64,000 nt of DNA from Lichtheimia corymbifera B2541 (GCA_000697475.1 JNEU01000762.1:29121-93120), one strand, 5' to 3'. Positions 12,305 to 25,359 are shown, counted from the first letter of the stretch. The notes: generated from the letters alone by a model not told the origin. Numbers and translations are program-made.

Positions 12305-14268
12305 AACGGACATTTGGAAGAATTCGACATCATACAACAACAACAACAACAACAACATTATACTTCATCCACCCCATTGACTATACTACAAGGAGAGCAG
12401 CAGCAGCAGCAACATCCTCCATCATCGACATCATGACCCAATGCATCAAAGGGAGATGGGCGTTTGAATTTGAGAAGCAACAGGAGACGAAATCCTCCTT
12501 TCCCCGCCTGTTAATGATGATCGTAGGATCCAAACAACTACATTTTACCTCTTATTGTATATTTTCTTTCCCATTTCATTGACTTATTACTCGCTCAATC
12601 ATATCCCACCTTGGAGCATAGAAGGATCCACTTTTTTCTTTTAATACAAATGTGTTATTTATATCGACATGTGATGCATGTTGATTGATAATCAACAGAG
12701 ATGGATGGCTGCGGTTGGTGAATTGTCTCTACGATGAGGGTTGCACAGCTTCTTACTTGTTCAGGATATGTATAAACTGAAGGTCCATAACCAGTCTATT
12801 GCATACGTCACCTACGCCATCGTGGCGTCGACGGTAAATCATACTAGTGCTTCTTTTTGTCATCGTCGGATGATTACATGCCGATTCTTAATGTGTGTGT
12901 CTCTCTCTCTTTTTCTACCGGGAAAAACTTGTAATCTGCGGGTAATATTGATTGGGTGAGAACATCTGATTTCACATGATGAATTATAATTCTGCGCACG
13001 CACCAACAACAATCTGTTTTGCATAAATACGCCCATAGTTTGCTTATATTACCTTACCATGATCCTGGGATATTGAACTTTCCACCTGCTGTTGTCTTTG
13101 ATTGCGGTTTGGGAAATGGTGTGATTCTCTAGTCTTGTGAAACTTAGCCAGTGGCTATTTCAGGGTCTCTCGCCACCACGTTGTTTTAAGGTACTTTCCA
13201 GTATCACCATCTGCGATACGTAATTTACATGCTAGCAACACACCCAGCATTTGCTTATCCAGTGATTGAGAATCACTTGACGCCTGTATATTAACATGAT
13301 GGCAAGTCCTGAATATCCAAGACATCTCCCTGGATAATAGCTGCAAAGCTAACATCATGTCTTGATCAGATTCCAAAACATACTGCTAAGCCTACATGAT
13401 GACCTGTGTTCCACCCAACCTGAAGAATGGCTCTTTTCAAATGAACGAGCATGTATAAAGCAACAGCTCACATACCCAAGCTTATCGACAACCATATCTT
13501 CGACGATTTATACCACCACCTTGCAATCCCATATCCTGGATTTAAAAATGCCCCACTCTTTTGTCAAGAAGAAATATACAAGTGGATTAGCACAATGGTT
13601 TATGTATGTGCTCAAAATATCAGCATAAGAATTGTGACGTACTTCATACATGGAGAAGATGCCGGTTGTTCACCGAAACCAAGCTGCAGATTTTGTTGAA
13701 TTCTAACTATACATGCATTTACATTATAATTCAGTGATTCAATTCACACACGCAGTTGATGAAAGAAGCAAGCGACGAGTACTTGGGTTGGTTTGGGGCA
13801 TGCAAGAGGATTGTGCGCTCCTGTATATGTCAGGAGAAGTATGAATAGCAACAGCCCTTCTATTATTGGAGCAGAATGACAGGGGATATTGTTGTTGCTG
13901 TATACCCATCATCATCGTGATCATGATCATGTTCTTATGTTGCATCAAAAGGAGGGAGGGGAAATGAGACATACTTTTTATTCTTCCAATAAGAACAAAG
14001 GAAGCATCGATTGTTTCAATGGAAAGATCCAATTATAATAATGCTATTGTAGGATCCGAAACAAGATAAAGCATAACGGGGTAAGCCAAGGAATCAAGAG
14101 GGTGGGGAATATCCAGTCGGAATGAGTGTTGCTGTGCGGTGCGTGCGTATCTCCAGCTGGCTTGGTCGGCGGGCGGAGTAGAGTGATGCTTTTGCCAAGA
14201 ACTGAGGATGACTCTCCTTGTCGCTTTTCGCAATACTTGGTCTTTTTCTCTCTTTCCTGCAGAATATC
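12305..14268. other. about 2 kb with only weak coding signals
   Basis: Contains (CAA)n and (CAG)n runs near 12337-12410, the promoter of RIM101, and one possible fragment at 13451-13699 (+): 82 codons including 'FDDLYHHLAIPYPGFK' and a cysteine-rich end, which looks protein-like but has no recognisable family, start context or splice partners. Nothing else is supportable. Confidence 0.35.
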
Positions 14269-16358
14269 ATGGAAACTGAAGTACTTACTTGCCGTTGGCA
14301 AAACTGTGACAAGACATACCTGGATCCAGAACTACTTTACAGCCACTTGACAAACGACCATGTTGGACGAAAGTCGACCGGCAACCTTTGCTTGACTTGC
14401 CACTGGGAGAACTGCGACGTTACAGTAATCAAGCGAGACCACATTACGAGCCATCTTCGAGTCCATGTTCCTCTAAAGCCACACCATTGCAACGTAACTA
14501 TCAACATTGGCGTTATTAGATGAGTAGCTAACCCAATGATGCTCTCCTTGTAGTTTTGTCCAAAGTCGTTCAAGCGTCCACAGGATCTCAAGAAGCACGA
14601 AAAGATCCACAGCGAGGAACACATGGCTTCATTACGAAGTCATCAGACACGAGGCAACATTGCACAACCACTTACACCACCTCGTCAGCCAGGCATGGAT
14701 TTGGCTCTTTCGCCAGCTTCGTCTTCATCCGAGCCACAGTTACATCATTCACCAGCATCACGCACACCCGCATCACCGCCCCAGAGCACATATTCTGAAG
14801 GTAACTGGTGTTGGGCGCAGTGTATTTGTATCAACATTATACTGATATGTTATATCTATTTCTGTAACAATAGACAGCGGTTTGCATCCTTCTCCTTACA
14901 CTGATGCTTACGACAACTTTGGCCCCAATATTAAGCAACAACAGCCTACATTTGCTACACCCGATCAAATGATCACCGATCTTATCTTCCCCGAAGACAC
15001 CGAGATGAAGGCAGAGTACAATCAAGGTAAACAACGCTATTTGCATGAATCATCGTAAAATGTATCTCATTTGAGCATTTATAGACTTTGCCAATCGTTT
15101 GTGTATGTTGGAGAATGCACTCAATACTGGATCAGTCAGCCCTCAAGACATGAATATCAACATTGCCGATGAACAAGAGCTTGCCAATGTCAATGCATGG
15201 CTCGCACGATTGACTGGCAGTATCCCCGACAATTATGTGCAACAACAACAGCAGCAGCCAGTCGTACAAGATCAACAAAAGATGATGTATGATTCAATGT
15301 ACGGCAATCCAACCACAACAGCATCATCATTTGCATCCACGCCAACTACATATCAACAGACTTCATCTTATGATCCAAGTATGATGCTCCAGTCTTTTAC
15401 TGATCCTACTGCACAACCCATGCATCAGCCACAGCAACCACAACAACAACAGCCTCTACAAGATGCAAACATGTTGTATCCATCAGCAGAGCAAGACTTG
15501 TATGTTCGATCGCACCCTATTCCTCAGCAATCGAATTCAGTACCTCCCATGGATGACGTTGCATACATGAATGGAGGATTCGACAATATGATGTCAATGG
15601 ATTATGGAGCACAAGCAATGTCTCTTGGATATTCACCATCACCTATGGATGCAACTGCCGGCAACATTGGAATGACTACCGGATTCCGACACCATTATAC
15701 CGCTGTTCCTGACGTCACCATGAATGGCTTCACTCCTGATATTCGCACAGCTACCAATTTCACAAGTGCCAACAGCAAATCCAAGCGTAATGCTGCCAAG
15801 ACACCATCCGATGGTGCACAGGTGGAAAAGGATGAAACCAAGGAGAATATCAAGCCTACCAAAGCTAAGGCAGTTACATATGAAGACAAGAAGAATGTGG
15901 CAACGTTGTTCAATGTCTTTACCAGTATCGGTGAACCAGGCAAACCAAGTACCACTAGCAAACCAGCCAAGAGTAGCAGTGAGAAAGAATCCACCAAGGA
16001 TGCATCATCATCATCATCATCATCAGAAAACTCCAAGCAAAAGAAGGAGGAGGATGAGGAAAAGAGCAAGGCTTCTTCTCCTGTCAAAAAGGATGTAGTC
16101 GACTTACTGGTGAGCGACTTGTCTGAATTGGACATCAAGGAAAAGAGTAAACCTATCGAGGAGCCAAGTCGGAAAGCAGCAGCATCGTCATCATCAACGC
16201 TTTATCCAAGCAGCAATTCCCTTCCAACAGCAGAACGTCATCGTTTATTGTTAAATCAAATCAGGCAATGGGTGAATGACAGCTATGCAATGAAATCCAA
16301 GACCAAGGCACCTACAACTCCCTCTTATAATAAGACATCATCCGTTTCAGTACAATAA
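14269..16358 (+). CDS. RIM101: pH-response zinc-finger transcription factor of the PacC/RIM101 family
   Basis: Four exons: 14269-14493, 14554-14800, 14874-15026, 15085-16358, giving 632 aa. Three C2H2 fingers sit at the N-terminus: '[24 protein letters not shown]', '[23 protein letters not shown]' and '[21 protein letters not shown]', the spacing and sequence of PacC/Rim101 fingers, with finger 3 split by intron 1. The rest is Gln/Pro/Ser-rich, with a Lys/Glu/Ser-rich segment and a C-terminal region around '[19 protein letters not shown]'. In ascomycetes the factor is activated by alkaline-pH-induced proteolysis through the Pal/Rim pathway and then controls secreted enzymes and wall genes. 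Whether processing occurs here cannot be told from sequence. An in-frame upstream ATG at 14218 would add 17 hydrophobic residues and is less likely. Confidence 0.92.
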
Positions 16359-16819
16359 GTCCACCCACTCATCATCCCACACATTTCTCTGTTTTATACT
16401 TTTCTCGCACGCCTATCATGCATATCTCTCTCGCTCTCTTCTTTACTCGCACTCACAGTTTTTTCCTCCCCCACTTTGAATCGTTTTCCTTTTTTTTCCT
16501 TTTTGTTTGATCACTCTTTACCCAAATGAAGCTTCATATCTTATTACAATATAACTTAAAAGTGTTGTAAAGTGAGTGAGTGTGGGTGTGTGTATGTTGT
16601 GGAGGGACTCGCACGTGAAATGGCATTGCACATGGTCCATCGGTCATCTTCTTTTAATCCATTCTGGGAGATTGAGCTTTACATAACGTAGCTTTCAAAG
16701 TGCTTGCTTCGGATACTGAATGACTGGGGGCACATGTGATTTGTTGCAGCAATATAAAAACGCCAGGACCGCTCATTTCTCCATTCCTCTTCCCCACTTT
16801 AACACCCCAACCAACTCAA
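16359..16819. other. intergenic, RIM101 3' flank and FAT1 promoter
   Basis: Pyrimidine-rich tracts, a GTGTGTG run near 16576-16594 and a TATA-like 'aatataaaaac' near 16751, about 65 bp before the FAT1 start. No gene seen. Confidence 0.4.
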
Positions 16820-19556
16820 ATGGACCCAGGTACATAGATACCTTATCCATGCAAATGCACATTCTCATATCTAACATGTCATGTTCTCCTAATAGATTCC
16901 CTCCTCACAATCGCTAGTGCCGGTCTTGGCGGCCTTCTTGGCAGCATGTACTTGGATTCACGTCTTTTACTCGGCAGAGATTTTCATCAAATTCGGTCCG
17001 GTGCCGCTGCACAAATTTAGTAAGCATCATCATCTTATGTCATACTCTTATATCAACCACCACCAGAATACTCATACACAAAATGATCATCATAGTCATC
17101 GTTTATGGACATGGCAAGATAAATTGCATCTCTATTATCGGTTCCAAGCTAAGGCTAAGGCTCATCCCAACCGCGTCTTTGTCGTGTTTGAAGGCAAACC
17201 TTACACATACAAGCAACTCGAAAAAGGTAAGACAACGACGACACTTTTTACATTTCAAATGATATGTGTTACTAAAATCCCCGCTTTTAGCATCCAACCG
17301 TTTGGTAAGATTAAATTGCCCTGATGAGATTTGACATTTCGTTTTTCTGATAACCCTCACCACCTCTTCCAGAGTCATTGGTTGTTGGCCCACAATGTCA
17401 AGCGGAAAGGTAAAAAAGACAAATCCATCCATCCCATTGGGAGCGAGCAAGGAAACTAACTATGCATGCAATAGATATTGTTTGCATGATGCACCAGAAC
17501 CATCCCACTTTTTATATCACATGGTTGGCAATTCTAAAGATTGGCGCAACCCCTGCACTGATCAACACCAATTTGGCTGAGGATTCCCTGTTGCATTGTA
17601 TCAAGGTGGCCGATTCATCCATGCTCTTGTTTGACCCTGTCTACGAGAAACAAGTTGCTACCATCTCCGATAAATTAGCTCAGAATGGCGTCTCGCTTTG
17701 GGCTTATGGTGAATCCACCGAGAATGACGAGTTGCCACCTTTGGCGATTGCACCCACCCTCACACCAAGCGTTCTTGCTCAGCATAGTGACCGCGATACC
17801 GACGATGCTTTGCTCAAGGGTATCGGTAATTCCGATCCTGCCATGTTGATTTACACCAGGTAACGACCGTGTGATGTGATGATAGGATAAGAGCAGGGAA
17901 AAAAGAGAAACTCATGCAATCTATTAGTGGTACAACCGGTATGCCCAAGGCAGCTGTAAGCCAACATGCTCGTGTTGACTGTAAGTAGGCAACGAAATGT
18001 TACGTGTCATGTCGCTAAATGCTTCCATCCGCTAGTTGGCGGTTTGATGTATTCGGGTGTTACTGGTCTCAGGGCTGATGATCGCGTGTATTGTGTCCTT
18101 CCCTTGTATCACAGCTCAGGCAGTAAGTTGATGATCATTCAGCAATGGGGTTTCTTTTTTACTCATCCATCAAAATAGTTATCGTTACGACAGCTGTCGC
18201 TTTGCAGGCAGGTGCTACCATTGTCTTGGGTCGTAAATTCTCTGCTAGTCGCTTCTGGGATGATTGTACCAAATACAATGTCACAGCATTTACCGTATGT
18301 CGATCGACAATGACGTACATGTGTCGATTTCATTGTTAACAGGAATGCTTATTTTTAGTACATTGGTGAATTCTGCCGCTATCTGCTTAGCCAACCTCCA
18401 CATCCACATGAAAGAAACCACAAGGTGCGTCTTGTCTATGGCAATGGCATGCGTCCTGATGTGTGGAACCGGTTCAGAGACAGGTGATTTATTTTTTTTC
18501 CAAAGCATACGTTGATAAGGGTTGCTTATGAATCCTCTTTTTTACAGATTTGGTATCCCCGAGATTTGTGAATTTTATGCCGCCACTGAAGGTACCTGTT
18601 AACTTTTGGCAAGACATCCATTGTTTGCTCATAGCATGCATCCTTGTAGCTCCTACGACCTTGTTTAATCCCAACAAGGGCCATTTTGGTTCTGGATCGG
18701 TTGGTCATCGAGGCTATCTCTTCCGTGCCATTCGTCGTGAGCTCAAGTTGATCAAGATTGATCCCATCTCTGAAGAACCTGTTCGCGGACCAGATGGCTT
18801 TTGTGTTGTGGTAGGTATCCATGCATGCCATCATCCATAAGCGAGGGTGACGCTAACCTTTTTCATTATTTTTTATCAGAGCGACTATGGTGAACAAGGA
18901 GAATTGCTTGTCCGCATTGATAATGCTGATGCTTTGGGCTTTGATGGCTACTATAAGAACGAAGGTGCCACGAAAAAGAAGATCCTTACCAATGTTTTGG
19001 AAAAGGGTGATGCCTACTTCCGCAGTGGTGATCTCTTGCAAATGGATCGTGATGGTTTCTACTTTTTCGGTGATCGTGTTGGTGACACTTTCCGCTGGAA
19101 GGTAATATCTATCATCATCATCATGAAATCAAAACCTGTTGATTGACATGTACATTTCAATAGTCTGAAAATGTTGCTACAACCGAAGTAGCACACGCAG
19201 TGGGTCTCTACCCTGTGCTCGCTGAAGCCAATGTTTATGGTACCTTGGTTCCACACCATGATGGCCGTGCTGGTATGGCTGCTGTGGTAGTCAAGGAGGG
19301 CGAGACTCTTGATTTCAAGGACTTTTACGCTTATTTGAAACGCAAGCTTCCCAAATACGCTATCCCATTGTTTATTCGATTTGTACCTTCCATGGAGCTC
19401 ACTGGCACCTTTAAGCAACAAAAGGTTCAATTCCGTAACCAAGGCATTGACCTTGATAAGATCGACGATCCCGTCTTTTGGTTGCGAGGCGACACTTATG
19501 TCCCATTCAAGCGAGAGGATTATCAAAGCATCTTGGATGGCAAAGTTAGTCTATAG
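16820..19556 (+). CDS. FAT1: very-long-chain acyl-CoA synthetase / fatty acid transport protein (FAT1/FATP type)
   Basis: Fourteen exons: 16820-16829, 16896-17019, 17096-17226, 17291-17304, 17373-17409, 17475-17859, 17928-17980, 18036-18122, 18179-18294, 18359-18483, 18548-18591, 18650-18810, 18880-19101, 19164-19556. They sum to 633 aa with every phase consistent; exons 1 (10 nt) and 4 (14 nt) are micro-exons. The AMP-binding signature reads '[12 protein letters not shown]' across exons 6-7, and the second motif is '[15 protein letters not shown]'. 'YAATE' and the C-terminal 'LTGTFKQQK' are typical of the VLACS/FATP branch. A glycine-rich hydrophobic segment near residues 5-25 ([16 protein letters not shown]) may be the membrane anchor. 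The enzyme would activate long and very-long fatty acids with ATP and CoA at ER, lipid-droplet or plasma membranes, coupling import to metabolism. Confidence 0.94.
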
Positions 19557-19981
19557 ATTTGTATCTTTATTCCTAGAATCAAACACCTATAACCTGTACA
19601 CCTATAAATCCAATCCCACCAAAACCGATCATCCCTTTTAAAAACCACCATTGTCATCCCCAATAAAACCAGAAGTATATATGCACTGATATCCCAACCC
19701 ATAGCATCACCCTTCATTACTAGTCATAGCCCTTGCTATATACATGGCATCTCAATTTGATGTTCTCTCAAAAGACGCTTTCAACGTATCCATAGATATA
19801 CAAGCAGTAAATCGAATCCATTTCTCGCGCGTTGTGAACCATAGACTCCACACGTCATACGTCATTGACAAGCTGAGGATGCATTTTCAAAGGAAGAGAG
19901 AGCGAGCAGCCATTTGCTTTAATGTGATCGAAAAAAGTAGGGGTTGATGAATAAAAATCAAACGAAAGGTTGCTGTACAAG
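19557..19981. other. convergent intergenic region
   Basis: 3' flanks of FAT1 (+) and SmD3 (-) facing each other. A/T-rich, no gene seen. Confidence 0.4.
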
Positions 19982-20506
19982 TTAACGACGAATGGGTGGA
20001 CGTCCACGGAAACCACCACGGCCTCTGCCTCGTGCTAAAAGAAAAACGCGCGATTCATATCATACATTAGTAACCATATCCAACACTTGTCTTCGCATCC
20101 GTACCTTGGGCACGAGCCACAGTTGCCCGCCCTCGTCCTAAACCGATACCACGACCCTTGAGAGCACCAGGTCCAACTTGCTTAAACATGGGTGCATTCT
20201 TGAGCATATCGGGCACGATGAAGAAGCGTACAGTAGATCCACGAATGTATACTTGATCGAGCTGGGAAACACGTCCATCGCGTGCAGTAACCGTGATTTC
20301 TCTAAGCTGAATGTTCATATTGTCCTCGGCTATACAACAAACCACCATACGCTTTTAGATTTCCATTGCAGATTGCACGTTTCAAAAGATGCTCTCTTAC
20401 CAGCGAGTAACTTGCCACGGTACAATTGACCCGTCTTCAACTCCAAAGTGATAATATGACCTTGTGCTTCATGAAGCAGTTTGATGGGGACACCGATCGT
20501 GGACAT
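19982..20506 (-). CDS. SMD3: small nuclear ribonucleoprotein Sm D3
   Basis: Three exons on the minus strand: 20506-20401, 20329-20105, 20034-19982, giving 127 aa. It begins [22 protein letters not shown]; Sm1 is 'GQLYRGKLL' and Sm2 is '[20 protein letters not shown]'. The tail is an RG-rich '[17 protein letters not shown]', the region methylated on arginine in other Sm D proteins. SmD3 forms the heptameric ring on U1, U2, U4 and U5 snRNAs with SmB, D1, D2, E, F and G and is essential for splicing. Length and motifs match the family closely. Confidence 0.95.
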
Positions 20507-20954
20507 GTTTGTAGTGTGATGTACAGCAAGAAAAACAGCGTCAAGTAGCTCTGGATGCTCTTAGGTCGATGATGCCAGCTTAGTGACTGCACGTTTGCAC
20601 CCCACCTGGTGTACCCTACCTGTCTTAAAACTCAAGTGGCGCACCCTACCTCTTGGTTTTTTTTTTCTTGCACCCACCACACCACACCACACTACATCAC
20701 ACCACACCATATCGTACACCCTACCATGGCGTACACCCTACCAGCAATGTAGGCAATGTCCCAATCAACGTATAGCATCGCTTCCCTGTAGAATTACGTT
20801 TTGAATCTGCAACCCACTTTGAAGGCTGGCTTATACTGCTTGGGAGTTTTGGTCATCGACTTTATGATACTACTCATTTATTTGAACATGTTATATGCTA
20901 GTGTCTAAAGATAAGTATATTGTTGGAGGGATTCTATGGAAAAAAGGATACAGG
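20507..20954. repeat. low-complexity CACACC/CACCCTACC stretch and SmD3 promoter
   Basis: Imperfect ACACC and 'CACCCTACC' units recur between about 20595 and 20750, interrupted by a T-run. No coding frame with support. Probably a degenerate simple repeat. Confidence 0.45.
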
Positions 20955-21617
20955 CTAAAAATTGGTTAAATCTAGGACCTCTTCGATATCAGAGTTGTCA
21001 GAATCATATTGGGAATCTTCTGAAGGGACAGAAATGGGATCTTCTGTGACGCTACCAATCACATCAATCGCATTATAAATGAATATAGATTAGCCAATTC
21101 TGAATCTTTGTAAATTTAACGGCGCATATAAAAAAAGCGCTGAATAAACACAATATACACAGGATCTTCTGTGATCATTGGTAAGCCTTGGTGAGGTGTA
21201 TGAGTGCGCTCTAATTCCAACCAAAAATGAGGGTACCATGAATCTTGCGACATATCATGAGTGACATATTTAGGTCTGTAGGGCTCAACGTCTGGCCAAG
21301 GAAAGGATACATTTTCACGGATTTTCACCAAAATGAAATGGCTATTCATCAGCTGCAATACAAATGGATGGACCCAGTTGGCTTGTGATGGTGGAGTGCG
21401 GTACGGCAAAAACAAATGGGTGCCTTTTTTCGAGTACATTGCAATTGGCCGCTTAAATGTATCAGCAGCAATCTTCGTACAATCCCGGGTAAGGAACCAT
21501 TGGCCTAAGGGTCGCTTCAAGATTGCCTTGATTCTTTTCTCCTTGACATCATCATAACGACCTTCGTCATTGTATATAGTCACTGCCAGTGCACGTAAAC
21601 CACAATTACCATACCGT
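20955..21617 (-). CDS. OTU-type cysteine protease domain protein, 5' end unclear
   Basis: Two exons are visible on the minus strand: about 21617-21159 and 21051-20955. Exon 1 opens with 'YGNCGLRALAVTIYNDEGRYDDVKEK', the catalytic-cysteine block of OTU deubiquitinase-like domains (usual form DGNCGFRAI). The candidate catalytic histidine is in 'NSHFILVKI'. Exon 2 gives an acidic tail (TEDPISVPSEDSQYDSDNSD). A TAA stands in frame just upstream of the cysteine block, so either an upstream exon exists that I could not identify or the gene is 5'-truncated. Such single-domain OTU proteins are often associated with transposon-like sequences in Mucoromycota; that link is inference here. The boundary repeats TCACAGAAGATCC on both sides of the intron, suggesting a local duplication. 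Confidence 0.5.
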
Positions 21618-21965
21618 CTTTAACTATTATTCATTGTCGTAATCTGAGGATCTATCCCACCATCTCATTCACACTCAGCCTGATTGCATCATCACATCTA
21701 TATACACACGCGTATTCACCCCTAAATAAACTTGGTCTTTCTTTCTCTTATTGAGTCTCACGGACACTTACTACTACCAGTTTTCTCTCTCTCGCTTTAC
21801 AGCTCACATACACACATACACACACACACACTCATCTTTTATCTCCATATATCACATTCATAATGGCAAATAGCTGCAACCAGAAAAATTCATCCATAAT
21901 CATCCTTAGTAAGAAGGTATTGTATGCATTAGTCACAAAGACGAAGTTATATCTTTATTTTAACT

Positions 21966-23629
21966 TCAAATATTGTCAGCTAATCCCCTAAATCGATTTC
22001 CTAGTTTCTGTCGAGCATACTTTAGAGTTTCAGCAGTGGGGGTATCAACGTGGAAGTTCCCAGTAACAGTCATTACAGCGAGAGGTCCAGCATGGTAGTC
22101 AACAAAATAACGCAAACCATCATTGTCTAAAATACCGAGTAATCGAGATCCTTCGGACGACAAAACGAGTGTGACCAACGGTAACCTTGCTAGAGCAAGA
22201 AACATAGGTAATGTAACTTGCAGAGGAGACATGTGCACTTCAATGTGTTGTAAAACAGTAGCGCTCGAAAACAATTGCAGTAACAATAAACCATGTACTC
22301 GCCAAGATAGTATATCGATGCGCCTAAGATGAGGGATTCTTGCAATGGAAGACACCTTAGCGCTATCATTCATTCTGATCTGGTTTTCAAGTGGAATGGG
22401 TGCGATTGATAGTGCAATGCTTTGTAGCGATGGATGCTGTTGGGCCATGTCATGTAGTTGATTGAAAATATCTGTCGACAACGACACCTCAGACAAGTAT
22501 AAGTGGAGTGATGTCAGATGCTGAAATGATCCCAGAGATGATATGTACGCCTCCACCTCGGCCACCCCCAAAGCTAAACCGATTGAATTCAATGAATGCC
22601 GATTCTGATAAAAAATATCCCATGGATGGTCGTTTGGCATGAGGTCACCATAACAATGCAGCAAAGACAAGTGTTTGAGATTGTTCTGATCAATAAAACG
22701 ACCTGCATCGGTGACATCGATGTCCAGTGCTCGTAAAGAAATGGTGTTGCTGACTGGTTGCCGATCATCGATGTCATTGCAAAATAGAGTAACAGGATGA
22801 AAGTTGTAAGGCAAATAACACAGGTGTTGAAGATTAGGGCACCGTTCATCCAATATAGCTCTGCTTCGGGCCTTGTCCCCTTTGTTGCGTACACCTAGAA
22901 ACTTGAGGCGTACGCAGCTGAGTAGGATGTGCTCCAGGTCGATGATAGTGATTTCATATTCCCTTACGTCCAAGTATTGCAAATTGTTACAGCTGGATGA
23001 CTGAGCAAGTGTGAGCCGTAAATCGGAGCATATGGATGGCGGAACATGTGTGGTGAATTGACCATTGGACAAGGCGATGGATTCTGTACATCCATTCATA
23101 CTCAAATAAGCAATAGTTGGAGAATGGCGAAGGATACTTTGGACGTCGAATGCTGTTGTTACCGGAATACGCATGCCGGGTGAGATCTTCAAATGAGAGA
23201 GTTTTGGTAACTTCCCCAAATGCATTCCTAAGTCCGTTTCGATGTCGCTGTACTCGAGACCTGTGTTTTTTATCATCACCGTTATTACTACGAAGATACA
23301 AGTAGCTATCATAGCATCCACTTACATAACGTTGATACATTGGGAAAGAATGGTAGAATAAGTGATTCAATCACAGAATCAGTCTCCGAGTGATAAGCAT
23401 AATTTTTAAGGACCATAGAGCGGACATAGGCGCCAACTCGTGCCATAGATCTTGCGTATCCCCGGTAGTCTCTTCTCCCATTTAGAACAATGTAGCCAGG
23501 AAAATCAGTTACATAATATAGAACTGAATTATGCCATTGTCGAGAAACAAGCATGCATTGAAGAACGTCGAAGAATGACAAAAGCGCAAAGATTTGTAGA
23601 AGCACCTCAAAAGGGAGTACATCGATCAT
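21966..23629 (-). CDS. F-box protein with leucine-rich-repeat-like C-terminus
   Basis: Two exons on the minus strand: 23629-23326 and 23260-21966, giving 532 aa. The N-terminus 'MIDVLPFEVLLQIFALLSFFDVLQCMLVSRQW' is an F-box (binding Skp1 in SCF ubiquitin ligases). The remainder is a series of irregular leucine-rich units such as 'NLQYLDVREYEITIIDLEHILLSC' and 'LRALDIDVTDAGRF', as in the large, rapidly expanding F-box/LRR families of Mucoromycota. It presumably recruits a substrate for ubiquitination; the substrate is unknown. An alternative in-frame start at 23683 would add 18 residues, but 23629 places the F-box at the N-terminus as usual. Confidence 0.8.
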
Positions 23630-23754
23630 GTTGTAGTAAACAAAAAGTGTCGTTGTTGAGTAATTGGATAAGATGATGGGCAAGTAAAAAGGATTGGTCT
23701 TTTATAATGAAAGAAACATTGGTAAGATCCATGCATCTTTTGATCACTACTATA

Positions 23755-24125
23755 ACGTAGCAATTTTATCAATGGCTACTCTATCACTTAGCAATTTTAT
23801 CAATGGCTACTTTATCACTTAGCGGTGCAATGCAATGGTGATCCCACCCGGTCCTTTGATCCGTGCAAGAGTATAACAACTTTATCAATGGATACAACTC
23901 TATCACTTAAACAGGGATTACCAAAAAAGAGATAATACCTGCAATGTTGGAAAATTGACGTGTACACATCTGAAAGGGACCTGATGAGATCACCGTTGCA
24001 TTGCACCATTATTAGGTGATAGAGTTTATCCATTGATAAAGTTGCTGTACTCTTGCACGGATCAAAGGACCGGGTGGGATCACCATTGCATTGCACCGCT
24101 AAGTGATAAAGTAGCCATTGATATG
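23755..24125. repeat. 85-bp-family repeat, first locus, arranged as an inverted pair
   Basis: Two partial copies of 'ttttatcaatggctact' plus a full unit (23757-23905) run forward. The same elements recur in reverse orientation at about 24010-24122, including the block 'ggatcaaaggaccgggtggg', which is the complement of 'cccacccggtcctttgatcc' at 23852-23871. The two arms enclose about 100 bp. The same unit appears at 34.44-34.74 and 35.92-36.19 kb. Confidence 0.75.
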
Positions 24126-24735
24126 CCATGTATGGTTGTTGAGTAATCGTAGACGAGGTGAGAGCAATACTCGAAGTAGGGTGCTTATTCAGAGAAGGAA
24201 CCAGGAAACTAAGATTGGATAGTAGCCAGGGATATAGCCAAACACGAGCTGAGTCTGGTTGATAAGGGGTACATTTGATATTCATGGACACGATCACAAG
24301 ATCAACTACACTTGACGTTCTCGATTCATCAGGCGGCAATTTCTTTATAGTGATCCGCGGTTGAAAATAAAGAAATTGGGGAATGAAATACACATCCAGC
24401 AGGTAAATCCCTGCCATCACAGTAAACGTTTTCGTCTCTGCTCAATGCGCACATTGGTGTTTCAATACAATACGATTGAGAGGTCAACATACATATGTAG
24501 CAGTTTAAATGTTTGACATCAATGCTTTGGATCAATAATCACTTCCGTTTCTTTGCTTTCATTATTTATCAGCGCGCGTGATGTTGTGTATTAGTGATTG
24601 ACAAGTATTCAATAGGTGTGTAGAGTAACCCCTTTTTATTCACCCTTGACCTATCATTGACAGCAACAGATAAGTATAAAAAGTTGGGGTTAAAGAGGGA
24701 GTACATATCCTAATCTTCTCGTTCAATTCGCAAAC

Positions 24736-24942
24736 ATGCCCTTTTTCGCAAGCAAAGCATACATGCCTACTATCCAAGGTGAATTCGAACGCCTTATGCA
24801 AATCGAAAGATCCAAAATCAAACGAGGCCTTACAAATGAAGAGGAAAGGGCCCTTATGGACCAAGCAAGGGCAAGAGTCATAAGAGAAATGAACGCAAGG
24901 TTGACGAAAGACGTCTCCGGGTCATGGGATGGTCACAAATAA
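24736..24942 (+). CDS. small basic helical protein of unknown function
   Basis: A 68-aa single-exon frame beginning MPFFASKAYMPTIQGEFE. Rich in Arg/Lys/Glu, with 'MQIERSKIKRGLTNEEERAL' and 'ARARVIREMNARL' likely helical. A TATA-like 'agtataaaaag' lies about 65 bp upstream (near 24673), a sensible distance, and an A/T-rich 3' flank follows the stop. No family recognised. The 73-aa gene at 33959-34180 has a similar layout (TATA about 60 bp upstream, 85-bp-family repeats further upstream). Confidence 0.45.
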   Translation: MPFFASKAYMPTIQGEFERLMQIERSKIKRGLTNEEERALMDQARARVIREMNARLTKDVSGSWDGHK

Positions 24943-25359
24943 AAAACTTTATCAAATAAAATGATATCATGTTGACATTTCAATCAAGCTATATTGAAAC
25001 TTGAAGGGTAGTAGATGTATTACACTGAGATATTACGGTATAGAAGGGATAGATAGAAGGATAAAAAGCATGTTGAGAATAAATATACTACATTCAAGAT
25101 ATTAAAGATGCTGTTTCCAGCTACAACTACAACATGTCTTATATAGGTTTCTAGGGTGGTTGTGTGGCGATGCTATATAGAGATGGCGTTTACATATGAA
25201 GATGTTGGGGATACACGAGATGAAGGGGCACGTTTTTGTGTAATGAACCTTGAGTGTGTATGTGTATACAGTGTCCTCTCGCGGGATAAGTGTGGCCGCT
25301 GTGATACAAAGGCTTGTCATCTTGTATTCGGGGTGTATTGATACTTGAAATACGACAAA

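Noticed and set aside
15695..16138. Reverse-strand frame of 147 codons over RIM101 exon 4
   Set aside because: Antisense of Ser/Lys/Glu-rich low-complexity coding sequence; no independent support.
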